NCBI GenBank assembly: GCA_039198835.1
Contig: JBCCTH010000018.1
Span: 1 to 22,682 of the forward strand
Source: Shimia_B sp039198835
GTDB lineage: Bacteria > Pseudomonadota > Alphaproteobacteria > Rhodobacterales > Rhodobacteraceae
Length of the DNA stretch: 22,682 nucleotides
Reading direction: 5' to 3'
Shown: positions 15,128-22,450 of the stretch, piece by piece
Layout of the letters: the number at the start of each line of letters is the position of its first letter
Numbering within the stretch: position 1 is the first letter of the stretch
The notes under the pieces: model-generated
Databases searched by the model: none
Told to the model about the DNA's origin: nothing
The model's input: the letters and a program-made list of their open reading frames with translations, nothing else
Translations under genes and position numbers: made by a program

Positions 15128-15143
15128 GTAAGCACCTACTTAC
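15128..15143. promoter_or_regulatory. Probable ArsR operator 2, upstream of arsR
   Basis: GTAAG-CACCTA-CTTAC, the second copy of the dyad, start-to-start 49 bp from the first. It lies 41 bases upstream of the arsR start codon, where a promoter would be expected, and 116 bases before clpP on the other strand. A dimer on each site could repress arsR and possibly loop or touch the region upstream of clpP. Confidence 0.65.
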
Positions 15144-15172
15144 ACCATTCCGATTTCAACCCGTGCGTTCGG

Positions 15173-15191
15173 GCGGGCCCTTGTGGCCCGC
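15173..15191. other. Hairpin in the arsR-clpP divergent region
   Basis: GCGGGCC (15173-15179), loop CTTGT, GGCCCGC (15185-15191). It lies between the divergent genes arsR and clpP, 68 bases before the clpP start. No T-run follows. It could be a 5'-untranslated-region structure of clpP; no clear sigma-32 or sigma-70 promoter could be assigned by eye. Confidence 0.45.
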
Positions 15192-15259
15192 GTAGGGCAC
15201 CACTAAGATTCCCTTCACACCTGGCGGCTAAACGTGCCGCGCATCCCTGAGGCAGTTTC

Positions 15260-15886
15260 ATGCAAGACCCGATCCAGACATATAATAACCTCGTGCCCAT
15301 GGTCGTTGAGCAGACGAGCCGTGGCGAACGCGCCTATGACATTTTCTCGCGCCTCCTCAAGGAGCGCATCGTTTTCGTGAATGGCCCTATCCATGATGGG
15401 ATGAGCGATGTGATCGTGGCGCAGCTCCTTCATCTTGAGGCAGAAAACCCGAAAAAAGAGATCTCGATGTATATCAACAGCCCCGGCGGCGTGGTGACAG
15501 CGGGGCTCAGCATCTACGACACGATGCAATATATCCGCCCGGCGGTTTCAACGCTGGTCGTGGGCCAGGCTGCATCGATGGGCTCTGTGCTTTCCGTGGG
15601 CGGCGAGAAAGGCATGCGCTTTTCGCTTCCCAATAGCCGCATCATGGTCCACCAGCCATCGGGCGGTTACCAGGGCCAGGCCACCGATATCATGATCCAC
15701 GCCGAAGAGACCCAGAAGGTCAGAAACCAACTCTACAACATCTATGTCAAGCATACCGGCCAACCGTTTGAAGAGGTTGAACGCGCGCTTGAGCGTGACA
15801 ATTTCATGTCTCCCGAAGAGGCGAAGGCCTGGGGTCATATCGACGATATCGTCGAGAAAGCAGCCAAAACCGAGGAAGATGCCTAG
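15260..15886 (+). CDS. clpP: ATP-dependent Clp protease proteolytic subunit
   Basis: The 208-residue serine peptidase that forms the double heptameric chamber used with ClpX or ClpA to degrade unfolded and tagged proteins. The catalytic triad is complete: Ser106 in GQAASMGS, His131 in MVHQPSGG and Asp180 in ERDNFMS, each nine residues later than in E. coli, consistent with a full-length N-terminus. YINSPGG (71-77) is the substrate-binding strand. GEKGMRF replaces the more usual AGxKGKR loop with small changes. GAGG at 15249-15252 lies seven bases before the ATG. clpX follows after 108 bases on the same strand, the usual clpPX arrangement. Confidence 0.98.
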   Translation: MQDPIQTYNNLVPMVVEQTSRGERAYDIFSRLLKERIVFVNGPIHDGMSDVIVAQLLHLEAENPKKEISMYINSPGGVVTAGLSIYDTMQYIRPAVSTLVVGQAASMGSVLSVGGEKGMRFSLPNSRIMVHQPSGGYQGQATDIMIHAEETQKVRNQLYNIYVKHTGQPFEEVERALERDNFMSPEEAKAWGHIDDIVEKAAKTEEDA

Positions 15887-15994
15887 CGCACTTTTGGATT
15901 GTGGCTCAGGAGCAATGCTCTTACGCTTGCGTGAGGACATGATGGCGAGGCAAAGCAGGCGCGGGAGGCAGCGCCCTGAGAGGTAAAGACAGCC

Positions 15995-17254
15995 ATGGCG
16001 AGCAATTCCGGCGACACCAAAAACACCCTGTATTGTAGCTTTTGCGGCAAGTCGCAGCATGAGGTGCGCAAGCTCATCGCAGGGCCGACCGTATTCATCT
16101 GCGATGAATGCGTTGAACTCTGCATGGATATCATCCGTGAAGAGACCAAATCAAGCGGCCTGAAGAGCGCCGATGGCGTTCCGACGCCCAAGGAAATCTG
16201 TGAAGTTCTCGATGATTATGTGATCGGCCAAGGCCATGCCAAGCGCGTGCTCTCCGTGGCCGTTCACAACCACTACAAGCGCCTCAACCATGCCCAGAAG
16301 GGCACCGATATCGAGCTTTCGAAATCCAACATCATGCTCGTGGGCCCCACCGGCTGTGGCAAGACGCTGCTTGCCCAAACGCTCGCGCGTATCCTTGATG
16401 TCCCCTTCACGATGGCGGATGCGACGACGCTCACCGAGGCGGGCTATGTCGGTGAGGATGTTGAGAACATCATCCTCAAGCTGCTTCAGGCCTCGGAATA
16501 CAACGTGGAGCGCGCGCAGCGCGGGATCGTCTATATTGATGAGGTCGACAAGATCACCCGCAAGTCTGACAATCCTTCGATCACGCGCGATGTGTCTGGC
16601 GAGGGCGTGCAGCAAGCGCTCCTCAAGATCATGGAAGGCACGGTTGCCTCTGTGCCGCCCCAGGGCGGGCGCAAGCATCCGCAGCAGGAATTCCTTCAGG
16701 TTGATACAACCAACATTCTGTTCATTGTGGGCGGTGCCTTCGCGGGCCTCGACAAGATCATCGCGCAGCGCGGCAAAGGCACATCCATCGGCTTTGGTGC
16801 GACTGTGAAAGACAACGATGAACGCGGCGCGGGCGATCTCTTCCAAGAGCTTGAACCTGAGGATCTCCTCAAGTTCGGGCTGATCCCCGAATTCGTCGGC
16901 CGTCTGCCGGTGATTGCGACCCTCGAAGATCTCGATGAAGCGGCGCTTGTCACCATTCTCACCGAGCCGAAGAATGCGCTCGTCAAGCAGTATCAGCGCC
17001 TTTTTGAATTCGAGGACACAACGCTCACCTTCACAGATGACGCGCTCATCGCGATCGCGCGCAAAGCAATCGAACGCAAGACAGGCGCGCGGGGCCTCAG
17101 ATCGATCCTCGAGGGCATTTTGCTCGATACGATGTTTGACCTGCCCGGGCTCGAAAGCGTGAGCGAAGTTGTCGTCAATGAAGAGGCGGTGGCCTCGGAT
17201 GCCGCGCCGCTGATGATCTATGGCGACGCCAAGGAGCCCGCGACAGCCGGGTAA
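15995..17254 (+). CDS. clpX: ATP-dependent Clp protease ATP-binding subunit ClpX
   Basis: The 419-residue AAA+ unfoldase that recognises substrates and threads them into ClpP. Order of parts: zinc-binding domain with Cys14, Cys17, Cys36 and Cys39; Walker A GPTGCGKT (117-124); pore loop GYVG (150-153); Walker B IVYIDEVDK (178-186); RKH loop at 226-228; the ClpP-docking IGF loop in KGTSIGFGA; arginine-finger region EFVGRLPVI; and sensor 2 in TGARGLRS. Length and motifs are normal. GAGAGG at 15978-15983 is the likely ribosome binding site. It sits directly after clpP and before an MlaD-type gene. Confidence 0.98.
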   Translation: MASNSGDTKNTLYCSFCGKSQHEVRKLIAGPTVFICDECVELCMDIIREETKSSGLKSADGVPTPKEICEVLDDYVIGQGHAKRVLSVAVHNHYKRLNHAQKGTDIELSKSNIMLVGPTGCGKTLLAQTLARILDVPFTMADATTLTEAGYVGEDVENIILKLLQASEYNVERAQRGIVYIDEVDKITRKSDNPSITRDVSGEGVQQALLKIMEGTVASVPPQGGRKHPQQEFLQVDTTNILFIVGGAFAGLDKIIAQRGKGTSIGFGATVKDNDERGAGDLFQELEPEDLLKFGLIPEFVGRLPVIATLEDLDEAALVTILTEPKNALVKQYQRLFEFEDTTLTFTDDALIAIARKAIERKTGARGLRSILEGILLDTMFDLPGLESVSEVVVNEEAVASDAAPLMIYGDAKEPATAG

Positions 17255-17280
17255 CGCAGGCGTCAAAGCGCAAGGCGCAT

Positions 17281-17311
17281 GCTCCCCGAGTGGCGACAGT
17301 CCTGGGGGAGC
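17281..17311. terminator. Hairpin after clpX, possible weak terminator
   Basis: GCTCCCC (17281-17287) pairs with GGGGAGC (17305-17311) across a 17-base loop, 27 bases after the clpX stop and 24 before the mlaD start. No T-run follows, so intrinsic termination would be weak at best. Confidence 0.35.
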
Positions 17312-17334
17312 GCGCAGCGACTATTGGAGCGAAG

Positions 17335-17778
17335 ATGCGCGAAAACTGGATTGAGGTCGTCACCGGGGCGATTGTCCTGGTTATTGCTGTGGTCTTCGTG
17401 ATTTTCGCGACATCGGGCCTGTCGAACGGCGCAGGCGGGGGCGCATACCCGCTCACGGCGTCTTTCACCTCTGTCGAGGGCGTGAGCGTGGGCACGGATG
17501 TGCGCATGGCGGGCGTCAAGATCGGCAGCGTGACCGCGCTCGATCTCAACCCCGCGACCTTCCGGGCGGATCTGACATTCACCGTCGCCAGCGAAATAGA
17601 AATCCCCGATGACAGCTCGGTTCTGATCTCGTCTGAGGGTCTTCTTGGCGGTAATTTTGTGGAAGTGCAGCCGGGCGGCTCACCCTTTAATCTGGAAGCG
17701 GGAGGCGAGGTTCTTGATACGCAAAGCTCGGTCAGCCTCGTGACGCTCCTTTTGCGCTTTGTGGGGGGGGGCGAGTGA
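17335..17778 (+). CDS. mlaD: MlaD-type MCE-domain protein (outer membrane lipid asymmetry family)
   Basis: A 147-residue protein with one N-terminal membrane helix (VVTGAIVLVIAVVFVIFAT, about 8-26) and a periplasmic MCE domain from about 38: YPLTASFTSVEGVSVGTDVR, then VKIGSVTAL, and SSEGLLGGNFVEV. MlaD forms a hexameric ring that carries phospholipids between the inner-membrane MlaFE transporter and the periplasmic carrier MlaC. The start ATG 17335 is chosen over GTG 17290 because GGAG lies six bases before it and the membrane helix then sits at the N-terminus. The genes for MlaE, MlaF and MlaC are not adjacent, so this copy is orphaned within the window. Its TGA overlaps the GTG of the next gene. 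Confidence 0.9.
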   Translation: MRENWIEVVTGAIVLVIAVVFVIFATSGLSNGAGGGAYPLTASFTSVEGVSVGTDVRMAGVKIGSVTALDLNPATFRADLTFTVASEIEIPDDSSVLISSEGLLGGNFVEVQPGGSPFNLEAGGEVLDTQSSVSLVTLLLRFVGGGE

Positions 17779-18143
17779 GAGGTCTCGCTTTTCTCTGCGC
17801 GGCGGCAATGGCGGCCCTAGCTGGCCTTCCCGCAGGCGCGCAACAGGCAACTGACGCGCGCGGCGCCACGATCCGCCTTCTCGATAAGGTCACTGGCCAA
17901 AGCGAGGATGTGGAGATGTTCGTGGGCCAGACGGCCCGCCTTGGCCAGATCGATATCGATCTGGCGGCGTGTCGCTATCCATCTGGGAACCCATCTGGCG
18001 ACGCCTTCGCCTTTCTCGAAATCGAAGATCGCAGCGCGGAGCGGCGCATATTCGAGGGGTGGATGATCGCTTCGTCACCCGCGCTCAACGCGCTTGACCA
18101 TCCCCGCTATGATGTCTGGATCATTCGCTGCAAGACGTCCTGA
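17775..18143 (+). CDS. DUF2155-family secreted protein
   Basis: A 122-residue protein with an N-terminal signal peptide (hydrophobic FLCAAAMAALAGL, cleavage likely after AGA at about residue 22), followed by a small domain matching DUF2155: RLLDKVTGQSEDVEMFVGQT, LACRYP and AFLEIEDRS..., then FEGWMIASSPALNALDHPRYDVWIIRC. Two cysteines (in AACRYP and IIRCKTS) could form a disulfide after export. Function is unknown in the family. The start is GTG 17775, overlapping the mlaD stop by four bases, so both are probably co-translated and the protein may work at the cell envelope with MlaD; that link is inference from position. Its last 37 bases overlap the convergent aat gene. Confidence 0.87.
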   Translation: MRGLAFLCAAAMAALAGLPAGAQQATDARGATIRLLDKVTGQSEDVEMFVGQTARLGQIDIDLAACRYPSGNPSGDAFAFLEIEDRSAERRIFEGWMIASSPALNALDHPRYDVWIIRCKTS

Positions 18144-18754
18144 GGCGAAGCCGGCAGCGGCAGCTCGGTAAAGCGCGCCTCCGCGACAAGCGCAGCTTCC
18201 AGCTTTCGGCGATACTGCGAACGCGCAATCTCTATCGCCCCCAGGCTCGCGAGATGCGCGGTGATGAACTGCGTATCAAAGAGCTGAAAGCCCGCAGAGC
18301 GCAGGCGATCCACGAGATAGACCATGGCGATCTTTGACCCGTTGACGCGCCCGCTGAACATACTTTCGCCGAAGAAAGCGCCCCCGATCGCCACGCCGAA
18401 GATGCCGCCAATGATGCGCCCTTCGGCCCAGATCTCCATGGAATGGGCGCATCCGCGCGCGTGGAGTTCGAGGTAGAGACTGCGCAATTCGTCATTGATC
18501 CAGGTTTCCGGGCGGCTCGCGCAACCATCGAGAACCTCGGCGAAACCGGCATTGATCCGAACGTCATAATCGCCTTTGCGCACGGCGCGCCTGAGGCTGC
18601 GCGAAATGTGAAGCCCCTCAAGCGGGATAACCCCGCGCCGCTCCGGATCGACCCAGAAGAGCGTCGCCGAATGGCGCGCCTCGGACATCGGAAAAATGCC
18701 GATCTGATACGCCCTGAGCAAAAGCTCTGGCGTCAGGAGAACATCATCGCGCAT
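18107..18754 (-). CDS. aat: Leucyl/phenylalanyl-tRNA--protein transferase
   Basis: A 215-residue enzyme of the N-end rule pathway that attaches Leu or Phe from aminoacyl-tRNA to proteins with N-terminal Lys or Arg, marking them for ClpAP. Family motifs seen: LLLRAYQIGIFPMSEA (11-26), FWVDPERRGVIPL, HISRSLRR, WINDELRSLYLELH, GGIFGVAIGGAFFGESMFS (117-135), the C-terminal LFDTQFITAHLASLGA. Length is normal. It starts 52 bases downstream of accC on the same strand, an order often seen in alphaproteobacteria, and its 3' end overlaps the convergent DUF2155 gene by 37 bases. Confidence 0.97.
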   Translation of the reverse strand: MRDDVLLTPELLLRAYQIGIFPMSEARHSATLFWVDPERRGVIPLEGLHISRSLRRAVRKGDYDVRINAGFAEVLDGCASRPETWINDELRSLYLELHARGCAHSMEIWAEGRIIGGIFGVAIGGAFFGESMFSGRVNGSKIAMVYLVDRLRSAGFQLFDTQFITAHLASLGAIEIARSQYRRKLEAALVAEARFTELPLPASPQDVLQRMIQTS

Positions 18755-18806
18755 TGTGGCTCTTTTCTCTGTTCACACCCTAGCGCATGCGGGTGCGAAA
18801 AGCGAC

Positions 18807-20156
18807 TCATCGCGCGGCGATCCCCTCAAGCCATTTTTCGAGCCAATGGATCGTGTATTGGCCCGCATGGATATCATCTTCCGCCAAGAGCGCGTGAAAG
18901 AGCGGTATAGTCGTTTCGACCCCATCGACGATCAGCTCGCCAAGCGCACGGTTCAGGCGCGCGAGCGCCTCGCGCCGGTCGCGACCATGGACAATGAGCT
19001 TGCCGATGAGCGAATCGTAATGCGGCGGAATGCTGTAGCCGTCATAAAGCGCGCTATCCATGCGCACGCCGAGCCCGCCGGGGGCATGATATTGGGTGAT
19101 CCGGCCGGGGCGCGGTGCAAAGCCCGGGAAGGTCTCCGCATTAATGCGCACCTCGATGGCGTGGCCGTTGATGACCAGATCGTCCTGGCCAAAAGAGAGA
19201 GGCAGGCCTTCGGCGACGCGGATTTGTTCGCGCACGAGATCGACGCCAAAGATCGCCTCCGTGACCGGGTGCTCGACCTGAAGGCGCGTGTTCATCTCGA
19301 TGAAATAGAACTCGCCTGCTTCATAGAGAAACTCAATCGTGCCCGCGCCGATGTAATTGATCCGCGCGACGGCATCGGCGCAGATCTTGCCGATGCGCGC
19401 GCGCTCTTCAGAGCTGATTGTGGGGCCGGGGGCTTCTTCAAAGACCTTCTGATGGCGACGTTGCAGCGAACAATCGCGCTCGCCAAGGTGAACGGCGTTG
19501 CCCTTGCCATCGCCAAAGACCTGAATTTCGATGTGTCGAGGCGTTGTCAGATACTTTTCGATGTAGACTTCGTCATTGCCGAAGGCGGCCTTCGCTTCGC
19601 TGCGGGCCGTGCGGAAGGCCGTTTCAAGCTCTTCCTTTGAATGCGCGACCTTCATACCGCGCCCGCCGCCGCCCGCCGTGGCTTTGACGATCACTGGATA
19701 TCCCGCCTCGGCGCCGATTTTGAGCGCGCTTTCGAGATCGGGCACGCCGCCATCCGAGCCAGGCACGCAAGGCACGCCGAGATCTTTCATCGTGTCCTTG
19801 GCGGTGATCTTGTCGCCCATGACGCGGATATGCTCGGCCGTGGGGCCGATGAAGGTGATCCCATGATCTTCGAGCGCTTGGGCGAAGCCTTCGTTTTCGC
19901 TCAAAAATCCATAACCCGGGTGGATGGCATCGGCGCCGGTGATTTCGGCGGCAGAGATGATCGCCGCGATATTGAGATAGCTGCGGGGCGACGGCGCGGG
20001 CCCGATGCAAACCGCCTCATCGGCCATGCGCACATGCATGGCGTCGGCATCGGCCGTGGAATGGACGGCCACCGAGGCGATCCCCATTTCACGGCAGGCC
20101 CGGATCACGCGGAGCGCGATCTCTCCGCGATTGGCAATGAGTATCTTCTGAAACAT
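18807..20156 (-). CDS. accC: Acetyl-CoA carboxylase biotin carboxylase subunit
   Basis: The 449-residue biotin carboxylase that carboxylates biotin on AccB using ATP and bicarbonate, the first step of fatty-acid synthesis. Seen: N-terminal KILIANRGEIALRVIRACRE, HPGYGFLSEN, the ATP-grasp glycine loop KATAGGGGRGMK, ERDCSLQRRHQK, and FIEMNTRLQVEHPVTE with the catalytic Glu/Arg. A normal full-length protein. The start is set at ATG 20156, where it overlaps the accB stop by one base (TGATG), rather than the GTG one codon earlier; it then begins MFQKILIANRGE, as in relatives. Confidence 0.98.
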   Translation of the reverse strand: MFQKILIANRGEIALRVIRACREMGIASVAVHSTADADAMHVRMADEAVCIGPAPSPRSYLNIAAIISAAEITGADAIHPGYGFLSENEGFAQALEDHGITFIGPTAEHIRVMGDKITAKDTMKDLGVPCVPGSDGGVPDLESALKIGAEAGYPVIVKATAGGGGRGMKVAHSKEELETAFRTARSEAKAAFGNDEVYIEKYLTTPRHIEIQVFGDGKGNAVHLGERDCSLQRRHQKVFEEAPGPTISSEERARIGKICADAVARINYIGAGTIEFLYEAGEFYFIEMNTRLQVEHPVTEAIFGVDLVREQIRVAEGLPLSFGQDDLVINGHAIEVRINAETFPGFAPRPGRITQYHAPGGLGVRMDSALYDGYSIPPHYDSLIGKLIVHGRDRREALARLNRALGELIVDGVETTIPLFHALLAEDDIHAGQYTIHWLEKWLEGIAAR

Positions 20157-20671
20157 CACTCGATGATCATCAGGGGTGCGCCAAATTCAACCGGTGTCCC
20201 GTCATCGACGAGAATGCGCGTAACCGTGCCAGCGCGCGGCGCGGGGATCTGGTTCATGGTTTTCATCGCTTCGATGATCAGGATCGTATCGCCTTCCTGA
20301 ACTTTCGCGCCCGTGCTCACGAAAGGCGCAACGCCCGGCTCGGATTGGAGATAGACCGTCCCCACCATGGGCGATGTGACCGCGCCGGGAAGCGATGCCG
20401 GATCGTCGCCCTGGGGGGCGCTTGGGGCCGAGGACGGGGCGGTGGCCGCCGCTGTGGCGGGCGCGGGCGCGGCCTGGACAGCGAAGGGCATGGGCGCGGG
20501 GGCCATCTGAACGGCGGGTTGCGCCAAGGCCGCGCGGCTCACTCTGACATTGAGGCTATCGTCTTCGCCATATTCGCGCTTCACTTCGAGCTCTGTGAGG
20601 TCGTTCGACGTCAGAAGCTCGGCCAGCGCGCGAATGAATTCCACATCGCCGTCATGGGATTTTTTGGTCAT
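20156..20671 (-). CDS. accB: Acetyl-CoA carboxylase biotin carboxyl carrier protein
   Basis: A 171-residue carrier. The N-terminal part (about 1-48) is the helical region found in bacterial AccB, followed by an Ala/Pro-rich flexible linker (about 50-90) and the C-terminal biotinyl domain with EAMKTMNQ, where Lys137 is biotinylated. The thumb region EPGVAPFVSTGAKVQEGDT is intact. The linker is long and very alanine-rich. ATG 20671 follows GAGGGG. No aroQ gene lies directly upstream, unlike many relatives; instead a 175-base intergenic region separates it from livF, with the two genes transcribed in the same direction, so its promoter is probably in 20672-20846. Confidence 0.98.
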   Translation of the reverse strand: MTKKSHDGDVEFIRALAELLTSNDLTELEVKREYGEDDSLNVRVSRAALAQPAVQMAPAPMPFAVQAAPAPATAAATAPSSAPSAPQGDDPASLPGAVTSPMVGTVYLQSEPGVAPFVSTGAKVQEGDTILIIEAMKTMNQIPAPRAGTVTRILVDDGTPVEFGAPLMIIE

Positions 20672-20846
20672 TGCCCCTCGCGTTTTATTCTTAGCTGCTG
20701 GCTCTAGGTGGCTGCACGCGGGCTATAGAACAAGGTTTGAACGAGGGGAAGGGGGCTCAAGGCCCTCGGGCGGGGCGCGCAAGAGGCGTGTTGAGAGCGC
20801 CAGCGGGGCGGCGGGCAGATCAGCGCCAGCCGCTCCCTCAGCCTGC
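20672..20846. other. Intergenic region upstream of accB and downstream of livF
   Basis: 175 bases without a supported gene. Reading toward accB on the minus strand it contains CTATAG and TAAGAAT, weak -10-like boxes, but no convincing -35 partner at 16-18 bases. The AT-richer part next to accB is the likely promoter and leader. A short frame here has the GLEPPSPRSN type of sequence, known from spurious annotations, and is rejected. Confidence 0.4.
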
Positions 20847-21596
20847 CTAGATCGCGAGATATTCCGAGCGCAGCTTTTCATCATCGAGCACTTCCTGCGC
20901 CGAGCCATCATAGACAACGGTGCCGGTATCGAGGATCACGGCGCGGTCGGCGAGCTTGAGCGCGGCGACCGCGTTTTGCTCAACGATGACGGTCGTGATG
21001 CCCTGATCGCGGATGTGATTGAGCGTCTTGGCGATCTCTTGAACGATGACCGGCGCAAGGCCCTCATAGGGCTCATCAAGGAGCAAGACCTTGATGTCAC
21101 GGCACAGCGCACGCCCGATCGAAAGCATTTGCTGTTCGCCGCCCGAGAGCGTGACGCCCTCTTGCTTGCGGCGCTCCCCCAGGCGCGGAAAGAGATCGTA
21201 GATCCGCTCAAGACCCCAGCCCTTCGGCGGCGCGATTTGCGCGAGTTGCAGATTTTCTTCAACCGTGAGGCCCGGGATGATCCGCCGATCCTCGGGGACA
21301 AGGCCAAGCCCAGCCTGGGCCGCTTCATGGGAAGCCATCGCATGGAGCGGCTGATGGTCGAGCCAGATCTCGCCCTGGGTGACCTGCGGGTCGCCGATGC
21401 GGGCAATGGCGCGCAAGGTCGATGTCTTGCCCGCGCCGTTACGCCCCAGAAGCGCGAGGATCTCGCCTTCATGGATGTTAAAGCTGATGCCTTGGACAAT
21501 GTAGCTTTCGCCATAATAGGCGTGCATGTCGTAGACGCTGAAGAACGCCGGGGCCGTGGCGGCATGGTTGGCGTTTGGGTTGAACGTTTGGTTCAT
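20847..21596 (-). CDS. livF: Branched-chain amino acid ABC transporter ATP-binding protein LivF
   Basis: A 249-residue ABC ATPase. Walker A GRNGAGKTS (51-59), Q-loop region GLGLVPEDRRII, signature LSGGEQQML, Walker B VLLLDEPYEGL and switch His replaced by the usual LivF-type VIVEQN, as is common in the family. The Y-shaped LivF hallmark PEDRRIIPGLTVEENL is present. An N-terminal extension of about 18 residues (NQTFNPNANHAATAPAFF) precedes the usual start; the ATG is nonetheless favoured because a strong GGGAGGA lies four bases before it. It is the last gene of the liv operon in this window, 84 bases after livG, with the double hairpin in between. Confidence 0.95.
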   Translation of the reverse strand: MNQTFNPNANHAATAPAFFSVYDMHAYYGESYIVQGISFNIHEGEILALLGRNGAGKTSTLRAIARIGDPQVTQGEIWLDHQPLHAMASHEAAQAGLGLVPEDRRIIPGLTVEENLQLAQIAPPKGWGLERIYDLFPRLGERRKQEGVTLSGGEQQMLSIGRALCRDIKVLLLDEPYEGLAPVIVQEIAKTLNHIRDQGITTVIVEQNAVAALKLADRAVILDTGTVVYDGSAQEVLDDEKLRSEYLAI

Positions 21597-21622
21597 GTTT
21601 TCCTCCCTGTGGCCCCGGGGGA

Positions 21623-21670
21623 CCCGAATTCTTAAGAAGAATTCGGGCCGAAATCTTTGAAAGATTTCGG
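21623..21670. repeat. Two tandem perfect hairpins between livG and livF
   Basis: CCCGAATTCTT (21623-21633), loop AAG, AAGAATTCGGG (21637-21647) is immediately followed by CCGAAATCTT (21648-21657), loop TGA, AAGATTTCGG (21661-21670). Both stems are perfect and end in the same CCGAA/TTCGG closing sequence. They sit in the 84-base gap between co-directional genes. No T-run follows, so differential mRNA stability or partial attenuation of livF is more likely than full termination. The CCGAAATC/GATTTCGG form resembles intergenic repeats of Rhodobacterales (recollection, not searched). Confidence 0.9.
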
Positions 21671-21680
21671 GCGCTGGTGG

Positions 21681-22439
21681 TCAGACCTGTGCTTCGCCGA
21701 GATAGGCTTCGCGGACTTTTGGATGGCCTTTGATCTTGTCGGGCGTCTCTTCAACGAGCGGCGTGCCCTGGGCGAGCACGGTGATCCGCTCGGCGAGCGA
21801 GAAGACGACATGCATGTCATGTTCGATGATGCACATCGTGATGTCGCGGCGATCCCGGATTTCCTTGAGCAGATCGATCGTATTGTTGGTATCTGCGCGC
21901 GCCATGCCGGCCGTGGGCTCATCAAGCAAGAGCAGCCGCGGCTGCTGGCTCAGGCACATTGCCATCTCCAGCCGCCTTTTATCACCGCGCGAGAGCGATG
22001 CCGCCACCATTTCCTCTTTTTCGAGCATGTTGACATCCTCGAGGATATGGCGCGCCTGATCCCGGATATCGCTTTGATGGCGCACGGCGGAGAAGGCATT
22101 GAGCGCGTAGGAGCCATCGCGCTTGGCAAAGCAAGCGATCATCACATTGTCGAGCACTGTGAGATCGCCAAAGATCTCAGGCGTTTGAAACACCCGGCTG
22201 ATCCCCATCTGGTTGATCTCGTGGGGCGAGCGCCCGAGCACGGAATTGCCATCAAACATCACCGACCCGGTATCGGGGATGAGTTTGCCCACGAGACAGT
22301 TCAGCAGCGTGCTCTTGCCCGCGCCATTGGGGCCGATGATCGCGTGAACGGTGTTTTCCTTCACGCTGAGATTGACCTCGTTCAGCGCCTGAAGGCCGCC
22401 AAAGCGTTTGCCGACATTTTTGACTTCAAGAATACCCAT
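21681..22439 (-). CDS. livG: Branched-chain amino acid ABC transporter ATP-binding protein LivG
   Basis: A 252-residue ABC ATPase partner of LivF. Walker A GPNGAGKST (36-44), Q-loop ISRVFQTPEIF, signature LSRGDKRRLE (a variant of LSYGDQRRLE), Walker B LLLLDEPTAGM, and switch His in CIIEHDMHVVF. The insert between Q-loop and signature (SYALNAFSAVRHQSD...) is the typical LivG insertion. The middle signature residue is Arg where LivG usually has Tyr. It begins 11 bases after livM and is part of livM-livG-livF. The substrate could be a branched-chain amino acid or a related amide or amino compound; the family includes urea and amide importers. Confidence 0.95.
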   Translation of the reverse strand: MGILEVKNVGKRFGGLQALNEVNLSVKENTVHAIIGPNGAGKSTLLNCLVGKLIPDTGSVMFDGNSVLGRSPHEINQMGISRVFQTPEIFGDLTVLDNVMIACFAKRDGSYALNAFSAVRHQSDIRDQARHILEDVNMLEKEEMVAASLSRGDKRRLEMAMCLSQQPRLLLLDEPTAGMARADTNNTIDLLKEIRDRRDITMCIIEHDMHVVFSLAERITVLAQGTPLVEETPDKIKGHPKVREAYLGEAQV

Positions 22440-22450
22440 CTATCCGTTCC

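Noticed and set aside
16151..17266. 371-codon open frame opposite clpX
   Set aside because: clpX is certain on the other strand and this frame has no recognisable domain.
20734..20742. GGTTTGAAC, resembling a tRNA T-loop on the opposite strand
   Set aside because: The five bases either side do not pair and no acceptor or anticodon stem is found.
20550..21635. 361-codon plus-strand frame over accB and livF
   Set aside because: Crosses two certain minus-strand genes and their gap; no family features.
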